Of a DNA stretch of 64,000 nucleotides, positions 36,700 to 45,635 are shown piece by piece. The notes below the pieces were generated by a model that saw nothing but the letters and a program-made list of their open reading frames with translations, made no database searches and was not told the DNA's origin. The position numbers and the translations under genes were made by a program. Each line of letters begins with the position of its first letter. Position 1 is the first letter of the stretch. Source of the stretch: Vogesella indigofera (lineage in GTDB: Bacteria; Pseudomonadota; Gammaproteobacteria; Burkholderiales; Chromobacteriaceae); assembly GCF_028548395.1 (NCBI RefSeq), contig NZ_JAQQLA010000003.1:248001-312000 (forward strand). Direction: 5' to 3'.

Positions 36700-37062
36700 C
36701 GCGCGTTCGCCGTGGCCGGTATCCGGGCTGGTTTCGCCGTCTGCCCGCCTTCCCGTGATGACTCACAGTGGCGATGGGCAGGGCGGTCGTGACGGCAGGG
36801 CCGGCAGACCTTAGAACCTGTTCAAATCCTCGCGAACTCACGCGAGACAAGGCAAAAACGACTGAGAAAGTGGCATTTGTTACTAATATAAACAAGCATG
36901 CCGAAGTCGTTTTTAACGCCGTATCGCCCCATTGAGAGCAGTCGCAGCAGACATTGAACAGGTTCTTGAAGAAACGCACCGTTGCGGGGGCAGCACAGGT
37001 TTCACCTGTTTCCCGTTTAACTTGCCGGCGTGGGCCGGCGAAGCACCAAGGCAGTCGGCGAT
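36700..37062 (-). promoter_or_regulatory. Cobalamin riboswitch split by a miniature element
   Basis: On the minus strand the 5' half (about 37062-36967) carries GGTGCTTCGCCGGC, the core GGGAAACAGGTGAAACC and GCTGCCCCCGCAACGGT. The 3' half (about 36812-36700) carries GCCACTG (36773-36767), GGGAAGGC and the B12 box AGCCCGGATACCGGCC (36729-36714). Together these are the conserved parts of a cobalamin riboswitch. The 154-bp element at 36813-36966 sits between them, in the variable P7-P9 region. Downstream, GCGCACTG/CAGTGCGT could form the expression hairpin before btuC. Confidence 0.88.
36813..36966. mobile_element. 154-bp MITE-like element, copy 1
   Basis: Terminal inverted repeats AGAACCTGTTCAA (36813-36825) and TTGAACAGGTTCT (36954-36966) are perfect over 13 bp. 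The interior has no gene. A homologous copy in the opposite orientation is at 43837-43978; shared interior blocks include GCGAGACAAGGCAAAAACGA and CGTTTTTAACGCCGTATCGC. A clear target duplication is not visible. Confidence 0.88.
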
Positions 37063-37200
37063 TTTAGCAGATCGGCAGCCCATGCTGCCGGCTTTTATAT
37101 TTTCAAAAGGAATAACAAAACAAAAAATAATTATTTTTGGAAATATAAAGGCGCAGTTATGGTGACGGCAGAATTTATCCATACCTTGAGGGGCAGCAGC
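37063..37200 (+). promoter_or_regulatory. AT-rich leader between the riboswitch and the hydrolase gene
   Basis: A very AT-rich stretch (37095-37150) separates the divergent btuC and hydrolase transcripts and should hold both promoters. No unambiguous -35/-10 pair is identified. Confidence 0.35.
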
Positions 37201-37785
37201 ATGGCGCACGATTTTTCCGGTTTCGACTACATCATCCAGCCGGGCTGGAACAATTCCGGCCCCGAGCACTGGCAGAGCCACTGGCAGCAAACGTTGGCCG
37301 CAACGCGGGTGGCCAACCACGACTGGCAGACGCCGCAGCTGGACGACTGGCTGGCGGCGCTGGACGCGGCGGTGGCCGCCGCCACGCAGCCGGTGATCGT
37401 GATCGCGCACAGCCTCGGTTGCGCCACTGTGGCGCACTACTCGGCGCGCTACGGCAACAAGCTTGCCGGCGCGCTGCTGGTGGCGCCGGCTGACGTCGAG
37501 CGCGCCAGCGCCCCGGCCGCGCTACAGCCGTTCGCGCCGCTGCCGGAGCTGGCGCTGCCGTTCCCGGCGCGGGTGGTGGCCAGCGACAGCGACCCGTTCA
37601 GCCTGCCGCTGCGCAGCGCGCGGATGGCGGCGCTGTGGCAAAGCCCGCTGCACTGGCTGCGCGACGCCGGCCATATCAATGTCGCGTCCGGTCATAAGCA
37701 GTGGCAGGACGGCTTCGCCCAGCTGGCGGCGCTGGTGGCCGATATCCGCCAGCAAGCGCGGCCGCGCGCCGCGGCGTGCGCCTGA
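37201..37785 (+). CDS. RBBP9/YdeN-family serine hydrolase
   Basis: A 194-residue alpha/beta hydrolase of the RBBP9/YdeN family. It begins FDYIIQPGWNNSGPEHWQSHW, has the nucleophile in VIVIAHSLGCATVAHY, the aspartate region VVASDSDPFSLP and the histidine in LRDAGHINVASG. GAGGGG lies 9 nt before this ATG; an ATG at 37159 is a weaker alternative. The substrate is unknown. The dispersed word (37289-37303) codes for QTLAAT. Confidence 0.88.
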   Translation: MAHDFSGFDYIIQPGWNNSGPEHWQSHWQQTLAATRVANHDWQTPQLDDWLAALDAAVAAATQPVIVIAHSLGCATVAHYSARYGNKLAGALLVAPADVERASAPAALQPFAPLPELALPFPARVVASDSDPFSLPLRSARMAALWQSPLHWLRDAGHINVASGHKQWQDGFAQLAALVADIRQQARPRAAACA

Positions 37786-37907
37786 GCCGGCGGCCAGCCC
37801 TGTCGGGCAAGCACTTGTACTGACGCGCGTGGCGCGGCAATCGGCGTGGCATTTGGGGCGGGCTTGGGCATAGAATTCAGTCATGCCCTGTCCCGCTGGA
37901 GCGCGTC

Positions 37908-39017
37908 ATGCACCTGTTGGCCTTTGTTGACCATGTGGTCAGCGACATCATTACCCCGGCGCTGGACCCGCGTTTCGACATCGACCGGGTCACGCTGCTG
38001 TGCCACCGCGCCCACCTTGATCTCGCCTTCGACATCCTCGGCGTCTGCCAAAAGCTGCACCTGACCGCGGCGGTGGAGACGCTGCCGGCGGACAGCCAGC
38101 CGCTGGCGCTGCGGCAGCGGCTGCAGGAGCTGGTGCAGGGCGGCGTCTGCTTCAATATCAGCGCCGCGTCGCCGGTACAGGCGGCGCTGGCCTACGATCT
38201 GGCGCGCGAATACCGGTTGCCGCTGATGGCGGTGGAGCACGACAACGATCGCCTGATCTGGCTGCTCGGCGGCGAGAGCAGCCGCCTGCACAGCGGCACC
38301 GAGATCGCCGAAGGGCTGTCGCTGGAGGCCTATTTCGCGCTCTACGGCAGCCGCATCCTCGCCATCCATTACCGGCTGGAGCGGCGCAGCCCGCGTCACG
38401 AGCAGCTGGCGCGCGATCTGGCCGAACACGCCGCGCTGCGCCCGAAGTCGTTGTCGCTGCTCAACCGGCTGTGCAACGACCTGGACGAGCAGCAGTTCAG
38501 CCAGCATCCGCTGTCCAGTGGCGAACACGTGCTGTACGACTGGCTGCTGGCCAGCGGCATGGTGGAGTTCCGCGACAGCGGCCACATGCGCTGCCTCGAT
38601 GCGCGGGCGCGCTTCTTTCTCGCCGGCGGCTGGCTGGAGGTGTGGCTGCTGTCGCAGGTGGCCGAGCTGGCGCAGATCCTGCCGATCAGCGATGCCGCGG
38701 TCGGCGTCAAGATCAGCCATCACAATGTCGAGAACGAGTACGACGTGGCGATCCTGTGCAACAACCACCTTTACCTGATCGAGTGCAAGACCGCCGCGCC
38801 CACCAGCTTTCAGCAGCGCGGCGTGGGGCTGGAGAACCTGTTCAAGCTCAACAGCGTCGCCGGTCTGGGCGGCCTGCACGCCAAGGCGATGCTGGCCAGC
38901 CTGTACGTGCCGACCGAAAGCGAGGTTGGCCGCGCCGAATCGCAGCGCATCACGCTGCTGGCCGGGCCGCAGCTGCGCCAGGCACGCGAGTACCTGCGCG
39001 AGTGGCTGATGAGCTGA
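37908..39017 (+). CDS. Card1/Can2-like nuclease (DUF1887 family)
   Basis: A 369-residue protein matching the DUF1887 family that includes the type III CRISPR ancillary nucleases Card1/Can2. The N-terminal ~150 residues look like a CARF-type Rossmann sensor; a winged-helix middle part (HPLSSGEHVLYDWLLASGMVEF) follows. The C-terminal PD-(D/E)XK nuclease core is VENEYDVAILCNNHLYLIECKT, with Asp, Glu and Lys of the active site in EYD and ECK. Card1 is activated by cyclic tetra-adenylate. No CRISPR array or cas gene is in this window, so its trigger is unknown. The gene stands alone. Confidence 0.85.
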   Translation: MHLLAFVDHVVSDIITPALDPRFDIDRVTLLCHRAHLDLAFDILGVCQKLHLTAAVETLPADSQPLALRQRLQELVQGGVCFNISAASPVQAALAYDLAREYRLPLMAVEHDNDRLIWLLGGESSRLHSGTEIAEGLSLEAYFALYGSRILAIHYRLERRSPRHEQLARDLAEHAALRPKSLSLLNRLCNDLDEQQFSQHPLSSGEHVLYDWLLASGMVEFRDSGHMRCLDARARFFLAGGWLEVWLLSQVAELAQILPISDAAVGVKISHHNVENEYDVAILCNNHLYLIECKTAAPTSFQQRGVGLENLFKLNSVAGLGGLHAKAMLASLYVPTESEVGRAESQRITLLAGPQLRQAREYLREWLMS

Positions 39018-39232
39018 GCAGCCGGGCGGGGGCTCGCGGCAAGGCCGCGCCCTGGCGCATGCGCGGCCGCGCACGTGTCTGCATCCGGCATCCCGCGACG
39101 GCCACTGCGGTGCTCGCGGTGGCGGCCGTGCCACAGTGGCGGAATATGTCACTGTGTTTATGATAAAAAGAATTTTTTGTGGCAGGCTTTCTGCTATCTT
39201 TGCCGCCGATCCCATTTCACCGGACGGTTGCC

Positions 39233-39967
39233 ATGCGCCTGATCCTGATGCTGCTGCTGGCCGCGGCCAACCTTGCCGGCGCCGACAGCCTGCTGCTTGC
39301 CACCGAACACTTCCCGCCGTACCAGATCGAACGCGACCAGCGCGTCAGCGGCTTTGTCGCCGACAAGGTGATCGCGATGCTGCGCCAGGCCAATCTGCCG
39401 TACCGGCTGCGTGCCTATCCGTGGCAGCGTGCCTACAACACGGTGCTGGCGACGCCGCAGTCCTGCCTGTTCTCGGTGACGCGCACGCCGGAGCGCGAGG
39501 CGTCGTTCCAGTGGATCGGGCCGCTGACGCACAGCGAGTGGACGCTGTACGCGCTGCGCGGCCGCTTCATCTCATTTCGCAGCCTCGACGAGGTGCGCCA
39601 CCTGCGCATCGGCACCTATTACGGCGACGTGCGCGACAGCTACCTGCGCCAGCATCAGATGAAGGTCGATGCCGCGCCGCAGGACCGCGACAACATCGAC
39701 AAGCTGCTGCAGCACCGCATCGACCTGTGGGCCAGCGACCGCTTCACCGCCAATGGCCTGCTGCTGCAACGGCAGCTGGATACGCGCATCGAGCCGGTGC
39801 TGGCCTTCAACCGCGTCGACTTGTACCTCGCCTGCAACCGCAAGCTGGATGCCGGCGTGGTGCGGCAGCTGCAACAGGCGCTGCGCATGCTCAAGCGTGA
39901 CGGCAACTGGCGCGGCATTGAGCAGCGCTACGCCCGCTGGCCGGACATGCCGCAACCGAAGCCCTGA
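39233..39967 (+). CDS. Type-3 solute-binding protein
   Basis: A 244-residue periplasmic protein. A short signal peptide ends near NLAGAD. The mature start LLLATEHFPPYQIERDQRVSGFVADKVIAML is typical of bacterial type-3 binding proteins found in many proteobacterial genomes, with RAYPWQRAYNTV and RIGTYYGDVRDSYL following. No transporter genes are adjacent, so it may be an orphan binding protein or sensor. The dispersed word (39263-39275) lies in the signal peptide and codes for AANL. Confidence 0.85.
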   Translation: MRLILMLLLAAANLAGADSLLLATEHFPPYQIERDQRVSGFVADKVIAMLRQANLPYRLRAYPWQRAYNTVLATPQSCLFSVTRTPEREASFQWIGPLTHSEWTLYALRGRFISFRSLDEVRHLRIGTYYGDVRDSYLRQHQMKVDAAPQDRDNIDKLLQHRIDLWASDRFTANGLLLQRQLDTRIEPVLAFNRVDLYLACNRKLDAGVVRQLQQALRMLKRDGNWRGIEQRYARWPDMPQPKP

Positions 39968-39973
39968 AACGCA

Positions 39974-40005
39974 TTACGGCCAACCTTCTTCAAGGTTGGC
40001 CGTAA
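39974..40005. terminator. Hairpin from a compensated variant of the dispersed word
   Basis: TTACGGCCAACCTT (39974-39987) and AAGGTTGGCCGTAA (39992-40005), 4 nt apart, followed by TGTTTTT. Both arms carry the same G-to-A/C-to-T change relative to the usual word, keeping the stem intact. It lies between convergent genes. Confidence 0.82.
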
Positions 40006-40025
40006 TGTTTTTCAGCGGGTGAGAC

Positions 40026-41489
40026 TCAGGCGTCGAGGCCGTGCTGCACCAGCTCGGCGGCCCGGATCACCGCGCGCGCCTTGTTCTGCGTTTCCAGCCA
40101 TTCCGATTCCGGCACCGAGTCGGCGACCACGCCGGCGCCGGACTGCACGTACAGCACCTCGTTCTTGATTACCGCGGTGCGGATCGCGATCGCCAGGTCC
40201 ATGTCGCCGGTAAAACCGAGGTAGCCGACGGCGCCGCCGTATACGCCGCGCTTGGTCGGTTCGAACTCGTCGATGATCTCCATCGCGCGCACTTTCGGCG
40301 CGCCGGACAGGGTGCCGGCGGGGAAGGTGGCCTTCAGGATGTCGATGTTGGACACCTGCGGCTGCACCTTGCCCTCGACACTGGACACGATGTGCATCAC
40401 GTGCGAGTAGCGCTCGATGATCATGTTCTCGGTGATCGCCACGCTGCCGGTGTCGGCGACGTGGCCAACGTCGTTGCGGCCGAGGTCCATCAGCATCACG
40501 TGCTCGGCGATTTCCTTCGGATCGGCCAGCAGGTCTTCCGCCAGTGCCAGATCCTCTTCGCGCGTCTTGCCGCGCGGGCGGGTGCCGGCGATCGGGCGCA
40601 CGGTGACGGTGTCGTTCTCGCGGCGCACCAGGATTTCCGGCGAGGCGCCGACGACGTGGAAGTCGTCGAAGTGGTAGAAGAACATGTACGGCGACGGATT
40701 CAGGCTGCGCAGCGCGCGGTACAGCGCCAGCGGCGATTCGGCGAACGGCATGCTCAGCCGCTGCGCCAGCACCACCTGCATGATGTCGCCGTCGAGGATG
40801 TAGTTCTTGGCGTCGCTGACCGCCTGCTTGAACGCGGCCTCGCCGTATTCCGACACCGCCTCGGTGGCGACCGACGGCAGCGACAGCGGGATGGCCACCG
40901 GCTCGCGCAGCTTGGCGCGCAGCTGCGCGAGGCGGGCGTTGGCCTTCTGCAGCGCGTTGGGCACCGCCGGATCGGCGTACACCACCAGGTACAGCTTGCC
41001 GGACAGGTTGTCGACCACCGCCAGCTCTTCCGACAGCATCAGCAGGATGTCGGGGGTGCCGACCGGGTCCGGCTTTTGCGTTGCGGCCAACCTTTTCTCG
41101 ACGTAGCGCACGGTGTCGTAGCCGAAGTAGCCGACCAGGCCGCCGGTGAAGCGCGGTAGTCCGGCGACGGGCGGGGTGTGGAAGCGCTGGCTGAAGGCCT
41201 CGATGAAGGCGAGCGGGTCGCCTTCGTGGCGCTCGATCACCTTGTCACCGTATTCCACCTGCACGCTTAAGCCCTGCACCCGCAGCCGGGTGGTGGCCGG
41301 CAGGCCGATGAAGGAGTAGCGGCCGGAGCGTTCGCCGCCGACCACCGATTCCAGCAGGTAGGAGTAGGGCTGGTTGGCCAGCTTCAGGTACACCGACAGC
41401 GGGGTGTCGAGGTCGGCGAACAGTTCGAGGGTGACGGGGATGCGGTTGTAGCCGGCGCTGGCCAGTTCGGCGAATTGTTGCGGTGTCAT
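40026..41489 (-). CDS. trpE: Anthranilate synthase component I
   Basis: A 487-residue chorismate-utilising enzyme, first step of tryptophan synthesis. The N-terminal tryptophan-feedback site [20 protein letters not shown] is present. The catalytic domain has [57 protein letters not shown] and [18 protein letters not shown]. The glutamine amidotransferase partner trpG is not in the window. gph lies just upstream on the same strand, as in many betaproteobacteria. A dispersed-word copy (41081-41096) codes for RLAAT. Confidence 0.96.
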   Translation of the reverse strand: MTPQQFAELASAGYNRIPVTLELFADLDTPLSVYLKLANQPYSYLLESVVGGERSGRYSFIGLPATTRLRVQGLSVQVEYGDKVIERHEGDPLAFIEAFSQRFHTPPVAGLPRFTGGLVGYFGYDTVRYVEKRLAATQKPDPVGTPDILLMLSEELAVVDNLSGKLYLVVYADPAVPNALQKANARLAQLRAKLREPVAIPLSLPSVATEAVSEYGEAAFKQAVSDAKNYILDGDIMQVVLAQRLSMPFAESPLALYRALRSLNPSPYMFFYHFDDFHVVGASPEILVRRENDTVTVRPIAGTRPRGKTREEDLALAEDLLADPKEIAEHVMLMDLGRNDVGHVADTGSVAITENMIIERYSHVMHIVSSVEGKVQPQVSNIDILKATFPAGTLSGAPKVRAMEIIDEFEPTKRGVYGGAVGYLGFTGDMDLAIAIRTAVIKNEVLYVQSGAGVVADSVPESEWLETQNKARAVIRAAELVQHGLDA

Positions 41490-41632
41490 GGTCGTTCCAG
41501 GGTGTCAGGTCAAAAGGAGCGGGGCGGGGCGGCGTTTAGCGTCGCCATCGCCAACTGGCACGATCGGGCTGGAATCTCATGATGCAGGCTTTATCAAGTG
41601 TTGATGCGGAAACAGAACGGCTATTCTTACGC

Positions 41633-41666
41633 AAAAACGCCTGCGCCGTACAGAGGCAGCAGGCGT
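41633..41666 (-). terminator. Terminator of gph
   Basis: On the minus strand ACGCCTGC and GCAGGCGT flank a 14-nt loop and are followed by a U-run. This separates gph from trpE, which is therefore probably transcribed on its own as well. The hairpin abuts the gph stop. Confidence 0.75.
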
Positions 41667-41674
41667 GGCGGCGC

Positions 41675-42370
41675 TTATACGCGCAGGTTTTGCGGCAGTT
41701 CGGCGGATTTTTTCAGCAGCGCGAACAGCTCGACCAGACTATCGATCACCAGGTCGGCGTGCAGGTTGCCCGCATCGCGGTAACCGTAGCTGACCGCCAC
41801 CGGCAGCGCGCCGGCCGCGCGGGCGCACAGCACGTCGTTTTCCGAGTCGCCGACCATCACGATCTGTTGCGGCGTGATGCCCAGCACCTCGGCGACATGC
41901 TGCAGCGGCAGCGGCGACGGTTTTTTCTCGGTCAGACTGTCGCCGCCGAGAATCAGGCTGAAGGCGCTGTCGATGCCCAGTTGCGCCAGCAGCGGCACCG
42001 CCAGCCGTTCCGACTTGTTGGTAACCACCACCAGCGGCAGGCCGAAGCCGTGCAGCAGGTTGAGGCCCTCGGCAACGCCGGGATACATCTTGGTGTGCAC
42101 GGTGAGATGACGGTGGTAGTGCTGGATGAAGAAGGTGAAGCCTTTTTCCCACAGCGCCGCGTCGGCCTGGCCGTCGCGGCTGTCGGTCAGCGCGCGGTGT
42201 ACCAGGCTGGCGACGCCGTCGCCAACGTGGGACTGGATGCGCTCGGCGGCCAGCGGGGCGAGGCCGAGTTCGGCGCGCATGGCGTTGGCGCTGGCGGCGA
42301 GGTCGGCGATGGAGTCAACCAGGGTGCCGTCGAGGTCAAAGGCGACGGCTTTGATGTGTGTCAGATTCAT
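41675..42370 (-). CDS. gph: Phosphoglycolate phosphatase
   Basis: A 231-residue HAD-family phosphatase. The nucleophile motif is AVAFDLDGTLVDS, the second motif VVVTNKSER, the lysine is in SLTEKKPSPLPL and the last acidic motif is VMVGDSENDVLCARAAG. It removes phosphate from 2-phosphoglycolate formed in DNA repair. The start MNLTHIKAV begins the family N-terminus. Position near trpE and rpe matches the common rpe-gph-trpE arrangement, here broken up. Confidence 0.93.
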   Translation of the reverse strand: MNLTHIKAVAFDLDGTLVDSIADLAASANAMRAELGLAPLAAERIQSHVGDGVASLVHRALTDSRDGQADAALWEKGFTFFIQHYHRHLTVHTKMYPGVAEGLNLLHGFGLPLVVVTNKSERLAVPLLAQLGIDSAFSLILGGDSLTEKKPSPLPLQHVAEVLGITPQQIVMVGDSENDVLCARAAGALPVAVSYGYRDAGNLHADLVIDSLVELFALLKKSAELPQNLRV

Positions 42371-42564
42371 GATTCGGCGTGGGCGGACGGTGTCGTGACG
42401 GCGGGCGCCACGGGTTGAAGATGGGGGCCGATTATACCGGAAGCCGAGCCTGCCACCGCCATGTGTTGCTTGCAGCGGAAATGACAAATCAGTAGCATGC
42501 CCGGTTTTGCCACGTACCTGACGCTCGCGCCGGCGTGGCTGGCTGTTTCTATCGAAAGGACATC

Positions 42565-43746
42565 ATGAAACCTCGTGCACTGGCTGTCGCCGTGACGCTA
42601 TCCGGCCTGCTGCTGGGCGGCTGCGCCTCGCCGCTGGCCAACAAGACCGCCGATGCGGCGGCGATCCACACCATCGAACAGAACGCGCGGCAGGCGCGCT
42701 ACAACTTCGACGGTGAAGTGCGCATCAAGGCCATCCGCCTGCCGGGCAAGGTGGAAAGCCTGGTGGAAGGCGATGTGGTCAGCGAAGTGGCGAAGTCGTT
42801 CAGCCTCGAGCTGCGCGGCGCGGTGGACATGAGCAAGAGCCGTGTTGAGATGACACCGACCTTCCGCTTCAGCCGGCCGAATGCCGAAACCTGGCTGCGC
42901 CTGCCGATGCTGGCCGAGCTGAACACCCTGACGCTGTGGGTGGATGCCTCGGTGCTGGATCTGGCGTTCCCGGTGCTGCGCGGCGAGCACAAGGGCAAGT
43001 ACGTGATGTTCCAGGCGCCGCAGGACAAGGTGAAGAAGCTGCCGCTGGACGCGGTGTTGGCGGAATTGCCGCAGGTGGCGAAGAACATCTACGCCGCCGT
43101 CGACAGCAAGGCCTACACTTTCCAGCCACTGGACGAGGCGGCACGCAAGGTCGGTGCCAGCTATCGCATCCGCCTGACGCTGGACCCGCTGGCCGAGGCG
43201 AAAATGAGCAAGCAGGCGGTGCAGGAATTGCTGCAGCTGGCACGCCGTCATGCCGGCGAGCACCAGAAGGAAGTGGAGGAGTTCGCCACCGCCGTCGGCC
43301 CGCTGCTGGACGCGTCGCAGGAAGAGTTGCAGACCAGCTCGCAGACCGATCTGCTGGTCAGCCGCAGCGGCAAGCTGCTGGGCATCAGCGAGCTGCGCGA
43401 GTTCTCGGTGCCGAAGGAGAAGGAACTGGCGGTGACAGTGGCGTCCACCGTACGCCTGAGCAACCACGAGCAGCCGGTGTTCAGCATGCAGCCGACGGCG
43501 AACAATGTGGTCAGCTTTACCGAGCTGCAGCCGCCGTCGTGGCTGGGTGGCAAGCGCCCGAGCGATGACGAGGAAGAAGCGGTCGAGGGTGACGACGAGG
43601 CGCCGCTGGACGAGGCCGCCTTGGCGGCGGAAGCGGCCGAGGAAGCCGCTGCCGCGGCACCGGTCGTCAAGAAACCGGCGAAGGCCGCCAAAGCGGTCAA
43701 GCCGGCCGCGAAGCGCAAACCGAAACCGGTCGTCCGCGCCCAGTAA
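42565..43746 (+). CDS. Lipoprotein of unknown function with charged C-terminal tail
   Basis: A 393-residue lipoprotein: the signal peptide ends in the lipobox LLGGC (Cys20). The globular part (residues ~30-320) has no family I recognise; it resembles beta-rich outer-membrane-associated proteins. The last ~75 residues are low-complexity: an acidic stretch (SDDEEEAVEGDDEA) and a Lys/Ala/Pro-rich end (AKAAKAVKPAAKRKPKP), which could bind anionic envelope polymers or DNA. AAGGA precedes the ATG. A strong terminator follows. Confidence 0.8.
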   Translation: MKPRALAVAVTLSGLLLGGCASPLANKTADAAAIHTIEQNARQARYNFDGEVRIKAIRLPGKVESLVEGDVVSEVAKSFSLELRGAVDMSKSRVEMTPTFRFSRPNAETWLRLPMLAELNTLTLWVDASVLDLAFPVLRGEHKGKYVMFQAPQDKVKKLPLDAVLAELPQVAKNIYAAVDSKAYTFQPLDEAARKVGASYRIRLTLDPLAEAKMSKQAVQELLQLARRHAGEHQKEVEEFATAVGPLLDASQEELQTSSQTDLLVSRSGKLLGISELREFSVPKEKELAVTVASTVRLSNHEQPVFSMQPTANNVVSFTELQPPSWLGGKRPSDDEEEAVEGDDEAPLDEAALAAEAAEEAAAAAPVVKKPAKAAKAVKPAAKRKPKPVVRAQ

Positions 43747-43758
43747 CACGGCAACAGC

Positions 43759-43792
43759 AAAACAGCCCGTCACCATGGTGACGGGCTGTTTT
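43759..43792 (+). terminator. Terminator of the lipoprotein gene
   Basis: AAAACAGCCCGTCACC and GGTGACGGGCTGTTTT form a nearly loopless perfect stem around CATG-type centre, with flanking A and T runs. A dispersed-word copy (43796-43810) follows directly. Confidence 0.88.
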
Positions 43793-43836
43793 GCATTGCG
43801 GCCAACCTTGTGTGCTATGACGGCGTAGCGCCGCTA

Positions 43837-43978
43837 AGAATCTGTTCAATGTCTGCTGCGCTTCGGCGATACGGCGTTAAAAACGCCTTCGGAATGCTCA
43901 TTTACTGCTTGTAAATTCCGCTTCCTCAGTCGTTTTTGCCTTGTCTCGCTCTAGCTCGCGAGACCTTGAACAGGTTCT
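43837..43978. mobile_element. 142-bp MITE-like element, copy 2
   Basis: Termini AGAATCTGTTCAA (43837-43849) and TTGAACAGGTTCT (43966-43978), one mismatch. It is the reverse-oriented homologue of the element at 36813-36966. It lies in the gap between the lipoprotein gene and the SDR gene. Confidence 0.87.
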
Positions 43979-43981
43979 AAG

Positions 43982-44071
43982 AAAACCTCGCAGAGCACCT
44001 GAGCCAAGGCGCGCCGACGCAGACAGTACACGTAGTACGGCAAGGAGGCGCAACGCAGGATCAGGGGTTTT
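43982..44071. repeat. Second miniature repeat abutting the MITE
   Basis: A ~90-bp imperfect inverted repeat with outer ends AAAACC and GGTTTT and inner dyad GTACACGTAGTAC (near 44026-44038). It has no gene. It resembles short palindromic repeats seen between genes of several proteobacteria, from memory. Confidence 0.6.
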
Positions 44072-44082
44072 GTTAGCGGCGC

Positions 44083-44811
44083 CTACAGCTGGCGGATGTC
44101 CAGCACCGGCACGCTGCCGAACGCCGCGCTGTGCAGGTAGGTGACAATCGCGGCGGCGGCTGCGGCGGGCGAAGTCAGCTGGCCGTCGGCTTTCAGCGCG
44201 TCGAAACGTGGCTTACCGGGGAACTGCGCCGGATCGGCGGCGCGGATCTCGCCCTGCATGCCGGTGTCGATCACGCCGGGATACAGCGACACCGCCAGCA
44301 GCGGGCGGGCGGCGCTTTGCTGCTCGGCGGCCAGGGTACGGGTGAAGTGGTCTATGCCGGCCTTGGTGGCGCAGTACACACTCCAGCCGGGGTAGGGGTT
44401 GGCCGCGGCGCCGGAGGAGATGTTCAGCACGCGGCGGACGCCGCCGTGGCCGGCGCTGTGCGCGACAAAGGCGTCGCACAGCAGTAGCGGCGCGGTCAGG
44501 TTCAGCGCGATCGCCTGTTCCGTCGCGCCGGGCGGATAGGCGCCGACCTGCGCGATCGGTTGCACCGTGCCGGCGTTGTTGATCAGCGTCAGGCTGTCGC
44601 AGTCGCCCAGTGCCGCCAGCGCCCGTTCCATGACTAGCGGCAGCAGGCTGCTGTCGGCCAGGTCGGCGTCCAGCGTGATCAGCTGCGGGTGTTCCGGCAG
44701 CGCGCTGCAGTCGCGCGCGACGGCGACCACGCGGCCACCGTCACGCAACAGCTGCGCGACCAGCGCCGCGCCCAGCCCGCGCGAGGCGCCGGTGACGACG
44801 TAGCCGTTCAC
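44083..44811 (-). CDS. Short-chain dehydrogenase/reductase
   Basis: A 242-residue SDR enzyme: the cofactor motif is [24 protein letters not shown] occurs in [13 protein letters not shown], and the catalytic Ser/Tyr/Lys are in [15 protein letters not shown], with the YCATKAG motif after it. The closest described type is a sepiapterin-reductase/BzR-like SDR with NADPH preference; the substrate is unknown. The GTG start overlaps the rpe stop (GTGA), so it is translationally coupled to rpe. Confidence 0.9.
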   Translation of the reverse strand: MNGYVVTGASRGLGAALVAQLLRDGGRVVAVARDCSALPEHPQLITLDADLADSSLLPLVMERALAALGDCDSLTLINNAGTVQPIAQVGAYPPGATEQAIALNLTAPLLLCDAFVAHSAGHGGVRRVLNISSGAAANPYPGWSVYCATKAGIDHFTRTLAAEQQSAARPLLAVSLYPGVIDTGMQGEIRAADPAQFPGKPRFDALKADGQLTSPAAAAAAIVTYLHSAAFGSVPVLDIRQL

Positions 44812-45494
44812 TTGCGGCCAACCTTGGCCAGTTCGGCGCGCATCGCGTCGATCACCGCCTTGTAGTCCGGCTGGCCGTAGATGGCGCTGCCGGCGACAAA
44901 GGTGTCGGCACCGGCGGCGGCGATCTCGGCGATGTTGTCGACCTTGACGCCACCGTCCACCTCCAGCCAGATCTCGCCGCCGTGCTTGGCGGTGTACTCG
45001 TCGATGCGCTGGCGTACCGCGCGCACCTTGTCCAGCGTCTGCGGAATGAAGCGCTGGCCGCCGAAGCCGGGGTTGACCGACATCAGCAGGATCATGTCCA
45101 GCTTGTCCATCACGTGGTCGAGGTGCGACAGCGAGGTGGCCGGGTTCAGCACCAGGCCGGCCTTGCAGCCGGCGTCCTTGATCAGGCCGAGGGTGCGGTC
45201 GATGTGGTGCGACGCTTCCGGATGGAAGGTGATGATGTCGGCGCCGGCCTTGGCGAAGCTGGCGGCCAGCGCGTCGACCGGGGTCACCATCAGGTGCACG
45301 TCGATCGGGGCGGTGGTGTGCGGACGGATCGCCTCGCACACCAGCGGGCCGATGGTCAGGTTCGGCACATAGTGGTTGTCCATCACGTCGAAGTGGATGA
45401 TGTCGGCGCCGGCGGCGATCACGTTGCGGACTTCCTCGCCCAGACGGGCAAAATCGGCGGACAGCAGGGACGGGGCAATTCGGAATTGGCTCAT
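44808..45494 (-). CDS. rpe: Ribulose-phosphate 3-epimerase
   Basis: A 228-residue TIM-barrel enzyme interconverting ribulose-5-phosphate and xylulose-5-phosphate. Motifs include [60 protein letters not shown] and EVDGGVK with FVAGSAIYG for phosphate binding. The last residues KVGRK are encoded by a dispersed-word copy (44812-44827), which also covers the region in front of the SDR start. Confidence 0.96.
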   Translation of the reverse strand: MSQFRIAPSLLSADFARLGEEVRNVIAAGADIIHFDVMDNHYVPNLTIGPLVCEAIRPHTTAPIDVHLMVTPVDALAASFAKAGADIITFHPEASHHIDRTLGLIKDAGCKAGLVLNPATSLSHLDHVMDKLDMILLMSVNPGFGGQRFIPQTLDKVRAVRQRIDEYTAKHGGEIWLEVDGGVKVDNIAEIAAAGADTFVAGSAIYGQPDYKAVIDAMRAELAKVGRK

Positions 45495-45635
45495 GGCTTT
45501 ATACGGGGCGGGGCTGGAAATGCCCGTCATTGTACGACATTGCTCCGCCGGACGGCGACGCGTGCGCCGGATCGGCGCTACAATCGGGCTTTGCTGCCGG
45601 GCGTGTTGCCCTGCACCATGCCGGAACCGCCACCC

